Positions 18,254 to 27,871 are shown, counted from the first letter of the stretch. The stretch: DNA of 64,000 nt from Streptomyces sp. NBC_00654 (GCF_026341775.1 NZ_JAPEOB010000002.1:372001-436000), one strand, 5' to 3'. Program-made: numbers and translations. Notes: generated from the letters alone by a model not told the origin.

Positions 18254-19202
18254 TCAACCGAGGATGGCTTGCATTTTGTCGTGGAGGTACTCCCCAGCAC
18301 GTACGGGGCTGTAGGGCCTGAGGCCGAGAGGTGCCGGCAGCGAAGCGATGCGGGTGTGGGGTGCGCAGGCGTGAAAGTACACGAGTGAGGTGAGTTCTTC
18401 CTGCGGGGCCTCGGGGGGGCGGCGGCAGAACGCGGTGCCGGCCGGAACGCCAGCGGTCTCCGCTCCAGCGGGCCATGAGGTCACCGATGTTGAGCGTGTA
18501 GGCGCCGGGCTCGTAGGGGGCGTCCTGCCAGCCGGACGCATCGTCGTAGATCTGGAGGCCGCCCTTGCCGGACTCCCGGTTCAGGAGGGTGATGAGGCCG
18601 AAGTCGGTGTGCGGTCCGACGCGGAACAGACCGGGTGCGGCGGCACCGGTTTCGTGGGCTGCCGGATACCAGTTGATGGTGAAGTCCCAGTGCGGGCGGG
18701 TGGTATGGCGGGTGAAGAAGTCGGCCGGCTGACGCAGGGCGGTCGCCATGACGTCGAGAAGCGTGTCGGCGAGGGTGCGCATCCGGTCGGTGTACGCGGT
18801 GACGAGCGGGCGCAGGCTGGGGACTTCGTCGGGCCAGTCGCAAGGTATCCGGTGTGCGTTGCCAGGCCGTACGGAGGAATCGACGGCGCATAACCAGACC
18901 TCCAGCAGATCCGGTGGGGTGTGGGTGCCTTCGGACCGGGCGGTGGTCACCCGTTCCCGGCCGATCCAGCCACGTCGGTTCTGGTCGTAGTGCCGCTTGG
19001 CCGCCTGGGGCATATGAAAGAAGTCGCGTGCCGCGGCGCGTACATGGCCGGGCAGATCCGGTTCGATGCCGTGTCCGGTCACCAGGAGGAAGCCGGTGGA
19101 CTGCAGGGAGAGGTCGACCTGGGCTGCGAGCCGCTGCTGGTCCGCGCTGCGATTCGATGTCCAGGCGCTGAGGTCGATGACGGGAATCGGAGTGGTGGCC
19201 AT
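18254..19202 (-). pseudogene. 2OG-Fe(II) oxygenase (isopenicillin-N-synthase type), frameshifted at a G7/C7 tract
   Basis: ATG at 19202 gives MATTPIPVIDLSAW. The N-terminal DIOX_N segment (STGFLLVTGHGI) and the iron-binding HTDFG are present. The distal His-containing GDRWRSGRHRV is followed by a run of seven C on the coding strand (18413-18419), where the frame is lost. One base less restores EAPQEELTSLVYF and the normal C-terminus (YLHDKMQAILG) ending at 18254, a full length of about 315 residues. A homopolymer indel could be a sequencing error, a recent mutation or a phase-variable switch. The substrate is unknown. Confidence 0.85.
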
Positions 19203-19353
19203 ACTGAGTCCCTCATTGAGGTCGGTGGGCGGGCCGGGATACGAGTGAGGCTGAAGCCGGCCGGTGAGGTGCGGGGGCACGGCGTGAGTCAGGACGTGTC
19301 CGCCGGGTACGGCGCGCCTCGGATCGTCTGGCGCGGCACGGTTGCCGCCGGGC

Positions 19354-20165
19354 TCATTCGATGGCGGCTGTCGCCGGTCGGGCGTCAGGGGTGGTGTTTT
19401 CGTCTGCGGCAGTCGGGCGTTCCTGCCGGGGCGGTCGGGACAGCCACAGCACAAGAGCGGCTCCGGCCAGGGCCACGGCACCGGCCGTGAGCGCGAGGGT
19501 GTTGTGCCCGGTGGCGAACACGGTATGGAGTGTGTGCTCCAGAGAGGCGCGCTGCGTAGCCGGGGTGTGGGCCAGGAGGCTGTCGGCTCCGCCACCGGAG
19601 AGGGTCTGTGCGGTGGCGGCGGGATCGGTGACCTTGCCTTGGAGGGACATGGTCATGGTGGAGACGGCCAGGGCGCCGAAGACAGCCACACCGAAGGCGT
19701 AGCCGAGCTGTTCGAAGGTGCTGTAGGTGCCGCTGGCAGTACCCGCGTGCTCGGCCGGAACGGAGCTCAGCGCGAGAGTCGCCGCGACCTGGAAGATCAG
19801 TCCCATGCCGACCCCGCTCAGGGCCAGGCCCCCACCAGGACGGGCCAGCCCGACCCGGGTCCCAGGAAGCCCTGGGCACCGACCCCCAGACCGGCGAGAG
19901 CGAGCCCGAGGGCAGCGCCCGAACGGGGAGAGGGCTTGCGTCTCCGGATGCCGCCCAGCACCGCTACCGATGCGGCAGCCGCCGCGTGCGGCAGCACGAC
20001 CAGACCGGCGGCGAGAGGGGAGAGGTGCTGCACGGACTGCAGCCACAGCGAGGTGTAGGGCATGATTCCGTAGACGGTGCCCTCGCCGACCGCGATCGTG
20101 AGCATCGCAGCGGTGAACGCGGGCCGGCGGAACAGCGACAGGTCCAGCAACGGGTGCCGAATATC
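19354..20165 (-). pseudogene. MFS (DHA2-type) exporter, N-terminal half missing and frameshifted
   Basis: Enters at HPLLDLSLFRRPAF, which normally lies in the second half of 14-helix drug exporters. It continues through GLVVLPHAAAA, shifts frame near 19850-19860 (GLALAGLG into GLALSGVGMGLIF), and ends with the usual last helices (VATLALSSVP, GYAFGVAVFG) and a Pro-rich tail. The missing N-terminal half is replaced by an unrelated hydrolase fragment on the other strand at about 20160. Same strand as the 2OG oxygenase upstream remnant. Confidence 0.78.
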
Positions 20166-20535
20166 GACGATCTCACCGAGCTGCTCGACGCGTGGGACGT
20201 GCCCAAGGCCGTGCTGATCGGGCACTCCTACAGCACCGATCTGGTGAGCCGGTTCTGCTTGCGGCACTCCGACCGGTGGCCGCGACGCAGCTGGTGTGCG
20301 GGCCGTTCGTCGGTGATCGGGGTACCTGGGACCGGGCGGAGCGCGGCCCCGTATGTCCGCAGCGCAGCAGGAGCGGCTCCGAGAACTGGAGAGTTCGCCG
20401 CACCGCACGGAGGAGCAGGAAGTCGGGCTGCTCACGCTGGCCTGGTTCACCGACCACGCAGGTCCGGGCTCGGCCTCGCCGCGCGCGCGCGACACTTCGC
20501 TCGTGGAGATCGCGTCCGAGCTGTCGGCCCACGTC
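20160..20535 (+). pseudogene. alpha/beta-hydrolase fragment with frameshifts
   Basis: IDDLTELLDAWDVPKAVLIG followed by HSYSTDLVSRFCLRHSD shows the nucleophile-elbow motif G-H-S-Y-S of alpha/beta hydrolases. It then changes frame twice; RLRELESSPHRTEEQEVGLL and AWFTDHAGPG are recognisable lid-type sequence. There is no start and no C-terminal His. It abuts the MFS remnant, so a recombination joint lies at about 20160. Confidence 0.6.
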
Positions 20536-20542
20536 CTCAGCC

Positions 20543-20582
20543 CGGCTTCCCGGCTTCCCGGCTTCCCAGCTTCCCAGCTTCC
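20543..20582. repeat. 8-bp tandem repeat, 5 copies
   Basis: Unit C[G/A]GCTTCC repeated five times without interruption, immediately after the hydrolase remnant. Confidence 0.85.
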
Positions 20583-20753
20583 ACCAGAGCATCGCCGCCA
20601 ACCGGACCGTGAACGCGGCGGTTTGAGCGCCGGATACGCCCCTGAGATCACCGGGGTTGATCCCCGGCAAGGCCAATACGACCCCGTAGGACGGGCGCTT
20701 CGGGCATGCTGATATGTTGTCTGCCTGCACTCAAGCCTTCCCGGCCGGGCCCC

Positions 20754-20776
20754 GCCTCCGCCAGGGAGGCTTTTTT
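20754..20776 (+). terminator. Rho-independent terminator
   Basis: GCCTCC - GCCAG - GGAGGC followed by six T (20771-20776), the best canonical terminator in the window. The hydrolase remnant upstream is its only nearby plus-strand source, so it may end a short untranslated transcript starting near 20710. Confidence 0.85.
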
Positions 20777-20886
20777 CATGCCCGGCCTCACCCCGGACGC
20801 AACGGGGCCGCCACCGCGATCCCGCCACATTCGTGCGCCCAAGAGGCTCCGAAACACCACGGTTTCACGCAACACGAAGGAGATTC

Positions 20887-21396
20887 ATGACCGACGTATC
20901 TGTGCGCCTCGCCGAAGCATCCGACCAACCGGTAATGGAGCGCCTCTGGTTGCTGTTCGGACACGACATGTCCGAGATCAGTGGCGCTCTGCCCAACCCC
21001 GACGGAACCTTCCGGAACGATCGGCTCCACGCCGCCTTTACGCAGGCCGACTGGGCGCCCTACCTCTTGACCAGTGGCACCTCCCCTGTCGGCCTCGCGT
21101 TCGTCCGCAGTCTGACAGCTCCGACGCGCGTGCTGAACAGCTTCTTCGTCGTCCGTGGGGCGCGCAGAACGGGGGTCGGGCTGCAAGCCGTTCAAGAGGT
21201 CGTGGCGAAACATCCGGGGCAATGGGAAGTCGCCTTCCAGGAGAGCAACACCGCCGCAGTCGCATTCTGGCATCGCGTTGCCACCGAGATTGCCGGCGAC
21301 GCGTGGACCGAGGAACGCAGGCCAGTACCGGGTCGCCCAGAACTGACACCCGATACCTGGATCACGTTCAACGCCCCGGCTGATACCCAGGGCTGA
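20887..21396 (+). CDS. GNAT-family N-acetyltransferase
   Basis: 169 residues from ATG at 20887, preceded by AAGGAG at ideal spacing. The GNAT fold shows as a strand-helix start (VRLAEASDQPVMERLW), a central strand LNSFFVVRGARRTGVG (acetyl-CoA loop, degenerate R-x-x-G-x-G) and QESNTAAVAFWHRVA in the C-terminal half. The substrate is not predictable. It is monocistronic, insulated upstream by a strong terminator. Confidence 0.85.
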   Translation: MTDVSVRLAEASDQPVMERLWLLFGHDMSEISGALPNPDGTFRNDRLHAAFTQADWAPYLLTSGTSPVGLAFVRSLTAPTRVLNSFFVVRGARRTGVGLQAVQEVVAKHPGQWEVAFQESNTAAVAFWHRVATEIAGDAWTEERRPVPGRPELTPDTWITFNAPADTQG

Positions 21397-22209
21397 ACCC
21401 TGAGCGCTTCCTTGCCCACTTCGCGGACACTCACGTCGGCTCGTAGGCCCGCACCGGAGGGCCCCCGTCCGGGGGGGGTGAACCCGAGCTCTCCTCGAAC
21501 CGACCCGCAGGAGAGGCACCGGTGACGGCGTACACCCGGTTCATGAACAGCATCCGAGCCAGGTCTTCAACCTCCGGTGGTGTTGGTCAGGTCGGGGTTT
21601 CGAGTCCAAACAGGAGGTAGGCGACATCGAGTCCGGTGGCGGTCGTTCCGTACGGCCTCCGCAGCGGTGACGGCCAACTGATGAAGCGCGTGGAACTGCC
21701 CGGCTGTGAGCGGGGCGTCGGGGACCTCGCCGGTGAGATGCTCGACTCCGGGGGCCCATGGCTTGCTCGATTGAACATGCCGATGACCAGGTCGAATTGA
21801 GCGCCGACAACGGCAGTCCGCACAGACCCATCGGGCCGGCCCAGAAGTGTCCGCCGATCCATAGCCGCGGCCTTGACTTCGTTCACGGTGCTTGTGGTTC
21901 GGGGGCATCGCGGCCCTCCCGGGACGGAAACGGCATGCGCAGATGCTCCTCCCCACAACCGAGTGGGCAGACCGAGTTCGAGTTCAGGTGCGCATGCTCA
22001 AGATCATGCCCCCCATCAGCCAGACTCCGCGAGAGAGTGAGACACCCCCCTGAAGGCCGTCGCCCGGACAGGAACGGGCTCCGGGGCCCCGCACCGCCGA
22101 AGCCTCCACCGGGCCGGATCCCATCGCAAAGAGCTGCCCAGCCAGGCACGCGGGCCGGACCGATCCCGCCCGGCCCGCACGAACCGGCTGTCCCGCGTCT
22201 CGGCCGCTA
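21397..22209. other. Decayed or non-coding stretch
   Basis: About 810 bp. On the minus strand between 21570 and 21880, three frames each hold a protein-like piece (MDRRTLLGRPDGSVR; then EHLTGEVPDAPLTAGQF; then YLLFGLETPT), which would join into one small protein if two frameshifts were repaired. No family recognised. The rest has nothing I can support. Confidence 0.35.
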
Positions 22210-22590
22210 TCAGCAGGTGGCAGCGCTGGAGATCCGTATTCCTGTCAGCGTTCCGCCGGTCACTCCGAAGCTCGAGTTCGGGGGTATGCAGGTCGTGGCG
22301 CCCCCCGACCAGCGGATATGAGCGACATCGTCATTACGGGTGTTCTGAACCACCAGCCCCGGGCCGGACGGTCTGGACGGCAGGTTCTGCCACGTACTGG
22401 TGACATCCTGGAACTGGCCGATCTTCACACCGTTCTTGAAGAGACAGACATACGGATAGGCACAGGTGTCCGCCGCCTGTACTGCGGTGGTCCTGGATGA
22501 AGCCAACGCCGTCGTCTGGGCCGCAACAGACACACCGCCTGCCAAGGCCACAGCCATCCCCACAGCTCCGAGAGCACGTACTGCTTTCAC
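22210..22590 (-). CDS. Secreted peptidase-inhibitor-I36-like small protein
   Basis: 126 residues from GTG at 22590, chosen because AAGGGG lies 6 nt upstream and it gives a signal peptide (VKAVRALGAVGMAVALAGG, cleavage after an A-x-A region). The mature protein has the I36-like pattern CAYPYVCLFKNG followed by F-Q-D-V-T-S-T-W-Q-N-L and ends in C. I36 proteins are secreted inhibitors of metalloproteases. A snapalysin-type metalloprotease is encoded 660 bp away on the other strand, so a protease/inhibitor pairing is possible (inference). Confidence 0.7.
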   Translation of the reverse strand: MKAVRALGAVGMAVALAGGVSVAAQTTALASSRTTAVQAADTCAYPYVCLFKNGVKIGQFQDVTSTWQNLPSRPSGPGLVVQNTRNDDVAHIRWSGGATTCIPPNSSFGVTGGTLTGIRISSAATC

Positions 22591-23252
22591 GTCAAGCCCC
22601 TTCGATTCGAAGACGTTTCGGGCACGCGTGTTGCACTCACGAATCCTCCGGTAGACGGGCATGACCGCCCAGATCCATACCGGTCAATCACAGACGCTCC
22701 CGGCATCCGTTGTCCGGAAGACGCCAGCTCCACCCGGGCCCCAGCCTCACCCCGGCTCCCGGCCAAATCTCCCGTTACGGTCATGCGTTGGACTGTTCGT
22801 CCCGGTCCTTCGCACCACACCTGCACGGCGGCTGACTGTGTCGCTGCCGACCATGGCCGTCAAGTCCCTGGACCCCACCGGCAAGAGCCAGGACCGCAGG
22901 ACCATGCACCGGAAGACCGCCCCTGCGGACATTTCGGGTCGAGCCTCCGGAAGGGCGAGGGATGCCGGAGCTGCGGTGACGAGGGGGACGTGGCAGTACC
23001 GGCCGCGCCAGGTGCGGCCCTCGAAGTGGTCCAGGCCCAGACAGCCGACTGCGACCCGCACATCCACGGATGTTATGACCGGCCGACATTGGCGGAAGTC
23101 GGCGTTGCGCCCGCATACTCCCCATCACGACACATTGACAGTGCATCGACAAAATGGATGCTTGTTCCGTTCCCCCGAGGGGGCGGTGCCCACTGCCCGT
23201 GCCACCGGCCCCGCCGCCCTCTCACGGAGACCAGCCCAGCGAAAGGACAGCC
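22591..23252. promoter_or_regulatory. Divergent region between inhibitor-like and snapalysin genes
   Basis: About 660 bp. A perfect -35 hexamer TTGACA lies at 23135-23140, upstream of snapalysin, but the -10 is poor. In characterised streptomycetes a LysR gene sits divergently next to snpA; none is present here. No gene recognised. Confidence 0.4.
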
Positions 23253-23834
23253 ATGCCCCACTCGAAGTGGTTCGCGGTAGCCGTCACCACTGCGGCCATC
23301 ACTATGATCATGATGCCCGCGGCGCACGCCGCTCCTACGCCCGCAACGGCTGCACCGGTCAGCATTTCTGCAGCCACGACCCTCTACTACGACGACACCC
23401 GGGCCTCCGGCTGGGAAGCCGCCATCACGGCCGGAGTCGCCTCCTGGAACGCGAACACCAGCAACGTCAAGCTGGCGAAGGCGCAGCCGGGCACCCGCGC
23501 CGAGATACAGATCGTCGCCACCAGCGGTTGGCCGCAGGCCACGCTGGGCCCGGTCCGACCGGGCGGCCTTGCCCGGGTCGAACTCGGCAGCCTGGCGGTC
23601 ACCGAGGGCCACGACAAGACCCGCATCGCCGCCCACGAGATCGGGCACAACCTCGGCCTGCCGGACACCAAGCCCGGGCCGTGCTCCCAGCTGATGTCAG
23701 GCTCCAGCGCCGGTATCAGTTGCAAGAACTCCGTCCCCAACGCGGCCGAACGGTCCCGCGTCGAGTCCGCCTACGCCGGCCGCGCCGCCACACGCACCCC
23801 GTCCGAAGGCCGCCTGCTGGTCGACGCACCCTGA
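23253..23834 (+). CDS. Snapalysin-family secreted zinc metalloprotease
   Basis: 193 residues from ATG at 23253 (GAAAGGA upstream). Signal peptide MPHSKWFAVAV...HAA, then a short Ala/Pro/Thr pro-region. The mature domain begins TLYYDDTRASGWE and has the extended zinc motif HEIGHNLGLPD (HExxHxxGxxD), as in snapalysin (M7), with a downstream Met-turn candidate SQLMSGSS and a C-x(n)-C pair. Secreted small neutral protease; secretion via Sec. It is followed by a strong hairpin. No divergent LysR regulator, unlike the classical snpA locus. Confidence 0.9.
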   Translation: MPHSKWFAVAVTTAAITMIMMPAAHAAPTPATAAPVSISAATTLYYDDTRASGWEAAITAGVASWNANTSNVKLAKAQPGTRAEIQIVATSGWPQATLGPVRPGGLARVELGSLAVTEGHDKTRIAAHEIGHNLGLPDTKPGPCSQLMSGSSAGISCKNSVPNAAERSRVESAYAGRAATRTPSEGRLLVDAP

Positions 23835-23836
23835 CC

Positions 23837-23894
23837 GTCCGGGTGGGGTGCACCGCCGCCCAAACCGCCGGACCGCGGTGCACCCCACCCGGAC
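23837..23894 (+). terminator. 20-bp stem terminator after snapalysin
   Basis: Perfect 20-bp inverted repeat (arms 23837-23856 and 23875-23894) with an 18-nt loop, starting 3 bp after the stop codon. Very stable; no U-tract. Confidence 0.85.
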
Positions 23895-24559
23895 CTCCGC
23901 CCCGTCTGAACACCGGTGTCCACCCTCCTCAGCCGTGGCACGGTCATGGAGTACCGGCTCCACCTCGAACGCCGCACCTTCGTAGAAGGCATCCCGGAAG
24001 CTGCGGGATCGCCTTCGCCGGGCACAGGACTCGTGGTGACGCGAACGAAGGCCGGATGGAGGAGTTCAGCCACAGCTCCACGAGCGCACGCCGCGTCCCG
24101 GTGGTGGCACCGGCGTCGAGGTGAGACCACCACCGGGACACAGGCCGCCGTCAGCGGCACAGCACGCCGACGAGCCTGTCCGGGTCGAGCAGCGTGGCGC
24201 CGTCGGAGGCGTGAAGCGGTCGGAGGTCCACAGGCGGAGCCTGGAGCCGATACGCCCCTGGCGGCCGCAAATGGCACAGATGACTGCAATGCCGTGATGC
24301 GCCGCCCCGGAGAATCCGTGTCGGCGTATTCGTACTCGCAACCTCGCCGCTCCCGAAGCTCTGGTGCTCGACCACGTCGGTATGCCCGAGGTCGGCACCC
24401 CCCGAAATCCCCGTGGGAGGAGTCATCAGATCAGGCTGTCGCCAGTCCCCAGTCCCCTGCCCTCAGTCGATCGAGTCGCTGTCTGACCGAACCTGGTCGC
24501 GCGGTGGTCAGCACTCCGGCTGGGCGACGGCCTCGGTGGCCCATGGAAGGCTGGGCGCC
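23895..24559. other. Region without recognisable gene
   Basis: About 665 bp. A minus-strand frame at 24151-24426 has some protein-like composition near its end (LHASDGATLLDPDRLVGVL) but no family match I can name. Probably decayed. Confidence 0.35.
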
Positions 24560-25090
24560 ATGACTGACTCGATGGCACACCCGGGACGGCCGGTCACCGT
24601 CCTGCGGGACGGCAGACTTCGGGCCGCAGGCCTCAGGTGGGGGGACGTCGTCGCCTATGACTGGGGTTTTGAGCAGCAAGGACAGCACTATGTCCAACGC
24701 AGCTTCGTGTTGCTCGACGACGGGATGCAAATCAATCAGCCGGTCCTCTTTCCTCCTGAGCAGCAAGGCTGGTGGTACTGCGACCTGGTCGCCGTGGTCG
24801 AGGACAGCGAGCTGATACGGGTCGACGACCTGTGGATCGACGTCATCGTCGGGCCGCCCGACCACCCCTACCGCCTCCTCGACCTCGACGAATACGCCAA
24901 GGCACTGGCCGACGGCCAACTGAGCCCCGCACAGGCCGCGGACGGCTTGATCCGCAGCCAGCGGTTCCTGGACCGACGGCTGAACCGTCGGCACGACGTG
25001 GAGCGAAGCTGGCCGGACTTCCCGCCCGCCGAGGTCAAGGCCGTGCTGTCCGTCGACCTTCCTCGCGAATGGACGCTCTTGGAGGGCTGA
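24560..25090 (+). CDS. DUF402-domain protein (FomD/phosphatase-like)
   Basis: 176 residues from ATG at 24560 (GGAAGG upstream). It has the DUF402 pattern: WGDVVAYDWGF strand, WWYCDLVAVVED, RVDDLWIDVIV and an acidic segment YRLLDLDEYAKALADGQL, typical of the metal-binding half of DUF402 proteins. Characterised members are nucleoside tri-/diphosphate phosphatases or FomD-like CMP-ester hydrolases. The conserved Asp/Glu set (D-L-W-I-D and D-L-D-E-Y) is present. Specific substrate unknown; monocistronic. Confidence 0.8.
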   Translation: MTDSMAHPGRPVTVLRDGRLRAAGLRWGDVVAYDWGFEQQGQHYVQRSFVLLDDGMQINQPVLFPPEQQGWWYCDLVAVVEDSELIRVDDLWIDVIVGPPDHPYRLLDLDEYAKALADGQLSPAQAADGLIRSQRFLDRRLNRRHDVERSWPDFPPAEVKAVLSVDLPREWTLLEG

Positions 25091-25303
25091 AATGCGGTAC
25101 GAGCGAGACGGAACGGCACCACACCAAGTGGGCGTCCCATCCGGTCCTCCACACCTGCGGTCTGTCTCAACGGCCAATGCCTCTTGTGCCGAGAGGTCTT
25201 CGGATACGGCGGGAACCTGCGCTGTGCGGGCCATATCTGACCGATCCGGTGACGAGGCCGACGGACAGGTGGATCACCACGAAGGCCGCCAAACGATCTC
25301 TGC

Positions 25304-26341
25304 ATGACCACCGTGGCCTACTGCGCCGTGTCCCGCGACGGCCGTACGAACGCCGCCAGCCGCATCTGCGGCCGGAGGCGCTGCCTGGTCTGCGCAGACT
25401 GACCGACGCCGTGCATGACGCGGGGGCGGCCGCTTGTGCGCAGCTGGCGCATGCCGGCCCCGTGGCCGACGCCGCCTCCAACAGCGTTGCGGCCCTCGGT
25501 CCGGGCCGCTTCTTCAACCCCCTCGGCATGCGGCGCACCCGGGCGGCCACCGCCGCCGACCTGGAACGCGTCACCCGGGCACACGCCACGTCCGCGCGCC
25601 TTGCCGTGGATGCCGGCTTCGATGCGGTGGAGATCCACCTCGGTCACAACTACCTGGCCAGTTCCTTCCTCAGCCCCCGCCTCAACCGTCGTACCGATGC
25701 CTACGGCGGCAGCCTGGAGAACCGGGCCCGGCCGGCCCGCGATATCGCCCGCGCGGTGCGGGAGGAGGCCGGCGCCGAGATCGCGGTCATGGCGAAGTTC
25801 GGCATGAAGGTCGGCGTTCGCGGCGGCCTGGACGTGGACGACAAGTCTGCAGGTCGCCCGTTGGCTCCAGGAGGACGGCTCGGTCGACGCCCTGCAGCTC
25901 ACCGCGGGCAGTTCGCTGCTCAATCCCATGTACGTCTTCCACGGCGACGCCCCGGTCCGCGACTTCGCCGGCGCCTCCCTCCGCCGCTGCGCTGGGGCAT
26001 CCGGCTGACGGATCACCGGTCACCGGTTCCTGCATGACTACCCGTACGAGGATGCCTGCCTCCTGAAGTACGCCCGGCGCTTCCGCGCCGAATTCGACCT
26101 GCCGCTCATTCTGCTCGGCGGCATCACCCGGCGGGAGAGCATGGACCTCGCGATGGCCGAGGGCTTCGCCTTCGTGGCGATGGCTCGGGCACTGCTCAGC
26201 GACCCCGATCCGGCCAGACGCATCACCACGGACTCCGCGGCCGCCTCGTGCTGCATTCACCGCAACCGCTGCATGCCCACCATCTACTCGGGCACGCGAT
26301 GCCCCGTGGTCGAACCCGGTGTGCCCACGCCTCGGCCGTAG
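25304..26341 (+). pseudogene. Old-yellow-enzyme-type NADH:flavin oxidoreductase, multiply frameshifted
   Basis: Begins MTTVAYCAVSRDGRT, shifts frame, then reads LPGLRRLTDAVHDAG, CAQLAHAGP, AVEIHLGHNYLASSFLSP (active-site-type His pair) and NRRTDAYGGS. It shifts again at about 25850 to LQLTAGSSLLNPMYVFHG, and again near 26010 to PLILLGGITRRESMD and FAFVAMARALLSDPD, with a Cys-rich iron-sulphur-like end (CCIHRNRCM). The full length would be about 345-350 residues. At least three frameshifts make it nonfunctional unless the sequence is faulty. Confidence 0.85.
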
Positions 26342-26811
26342 ACCGTCCAGCGGGGGGGAACAGTGCCGACCACCTGTATGTACAGCCCGCGTCCGCCGCC
26401 TGGCTCCGGTACGGCGATGACCAGGCCGACTTCCACTGCGCCCGGCCGAACGGTGCGGCGAGCCGCCCCGGGGCCGATGTCCGGACCAACGCCGGCAACC
26501 AGCGGCCAGGGCGCGGCCTCCGCCAGACCCACCCAGTGGTTCGCCCTGGACGAGTACGCGATGACGGAGCGAGGCCTGTCGACACCGGCAGTGGAAGCGG
26601 ATCGCCCGTTCCCGCAGACCCCGCCGTGTTTCTCGGTGGGCGATGGACGGGGCCAGGAAGGCCTCGGACGCAAGCGGGAACTGCTGGGGCGGGCGATGCC
26701 TTCTTGTCACCGGCCCTTGGTTCTCGCATAGTGAAGCCGCTCCGCCGGGGTGCACTGCACGGGGACGGATCCGCGTTGCCGTGAACCACTTTCATCAGGA
26801 GGGTTTCGTCA
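26342..26811. other. Intergenic region, nothing recognised
   Basis: About 470 bp between the oxidoreductase remnant and the SapA-like gene. Only the terminal ribosome binding site (AGGAGG near 26797) is clear. Confidence 0.4.
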
Positions 26812-27246
26812 ATGCTGTCACGAAGAACGCTCGCTGGACTGTCCGCTCCTCTTCTGACGCTCGCCATGCTTGCAGGGCTCCCGGGTACGGCAAGCGCAAG
26901 TACCGCCGCCTCTCCCAACGTTGCCTACAACGGGAAATGCGGCTCGGGCTACAACGTGGTGAACTGGAAAGACACGCAGTTCGGCCGGGGAACCGTGTAC
27001 GTGACGTGGAGTCCCACCGCGCAGAAGAACTGCGTTGTCGCCATCAGGGCGACACAGGACGGCTCCATATATGAGCTGGGGGCCTGGGTGGGCTACTCGG
27101 GACAACCCTGGTACGACCACGACTTCGGGATGTACGAGTACTACGCGGGCCCCGTCTATCTCCCGGGTGCCGCGGGCAGGTGCATCGACTGGCGAGGGGA
27201 AATCGGCGCGACGTATGCCTCTGGAGAAGGCACGAACTGCGGATGA
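26812..27246 (+). CDS. SapA-like secreted (spore-associated) protein
   Basis: 144 residues from ATG at 26812, behind a perfect AGGAGG. The signal peptide ends in TASAS. The mature sequence (YNGKCGSGYNVVN, GTVYVTWS, KNCVVAI, YYAGPVYLPGAAGRCIDW, C-terminal TNCG) follows the pattern of Streptomyces spore-associated protein A: a small beta-rich domain with four Cys likely forming two disulphides. SapA-type proteins are found on aerial hyphae/spores, though their role is not established. Monocistronic. Confidence 0.75.
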   Translation: MLSRRTLAGLSAPLLTLAMLAGLPGTASASTAASPNVAYNGKCGSGYNVVNWKDTQFGRGTVYVTWSPTAQKNCVVAIRATQDGSIYELGAWVGYSGQPWYDHDFGMYEYYAGPVYLPGAAGRCIDWRGEIGATYASGEGTNCG

Positions 27247-27550
27247 GCAACAGCGGCTGACCTCGATTCTTCCTGACGGCCTGTCGTTTCTTCGGCGGGC
27301 CGTTGGGGTTGTCGGGTGGGTGGTGGACATACGCCTCGTCAACAGTGTTCTGCGACGAAGATCATGTACAGCTTGTCGATGTGAGCCGTCCCGGCCTCTC
27401 CCCCTCCGCCGACGAGGCACCATGGCACCTCGCCCCTGCCACCGGGACACCACCCTCATACCTGACCGGCGCAAGCACACCCGTCGCTCTCGGAAGGACA
27501 TCAGCTTCTGAGCAAGCAGCGGCGGACTGCGGTGGGTCGGGGGCTTCTGG

Positions 27551-27600
27551 GGTGCTTCTGGGTACTTCTGGGCGCTTCTGGGCGCTTCTGGGTGCTTCTG
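27551..27600. repeat. 10-bp tandem repeat, 5 copies plus partial flanks
   Basis: Unit GG[T/C][G/A]CTTCTG repeated with exact 10-bp spacing at 27551-27600, with degenerate copies on either side (27542-27606). It lies in the 625-bp gap upstream of the ABC-F genes. Confidence 0.9.
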
Positions 27601-27830
27601 GGTGCTGATGACAGCGGCGCTGGGGCCGTTCGGGCAGAGAATTCCCGGACCCGGCAGGTGCCGCGCCTGCTACGGTGTGAGTTGCGCATTGTCGGAATCG
27701 AGGAGTGGCAGACGTGGCGGGTGAAGACGACATCTCCGGGTGAGATCCGGATGTGACTGGCCACCGGACAGCGTTCAGTAGTGCTGTCGGCGTGGCTTAT
27801 TCGTCGTTCCCCTTGTTCCCACACTGTCCA

Positions 27831-27850
27831 GGGCAGAGCTCTGTCTGCCC
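27831..27850 (+). promoter_or_regulatory. Leader hairpin (possible attenuator) before the ABC-F genes
   Basis: 7-bp stem GGGCAGA / TCTGCCC with a 6-nt loop, followed by the T-rich TTCGTTCTTC, ending about 20 nt before the ABC-F start. Antibiotic-resistance ABC-F genes are often controlled by ribosome-mediated attenuation in their leader (established for vmlR and lmrC types). Here the hairpin is short and no convincing leader peptide is visible, so the role is inference. Confidence 0.4.
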
Positions 27851-27871
27851 TTCGTTCTTCGAGGACGCTCC

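Noticed and set aside
22661..24124. 487-codon plus-strand frame covering the snapalysin gene
   Set aside because: Different frame from snapalysin, Arg/His/Pro-rich, no motif; snapalysin has signal peptide, zinc site and terminator.
27753..27871. Leader peptide for ribosome-mediated attenuation of the ABC-F genes
   Set aside because: A GTG-started frame exists but runs past the ABC-F start without a stop in the leader, and no ribosome binding site precedes it. Only the hairpin was kept, at low confidence.
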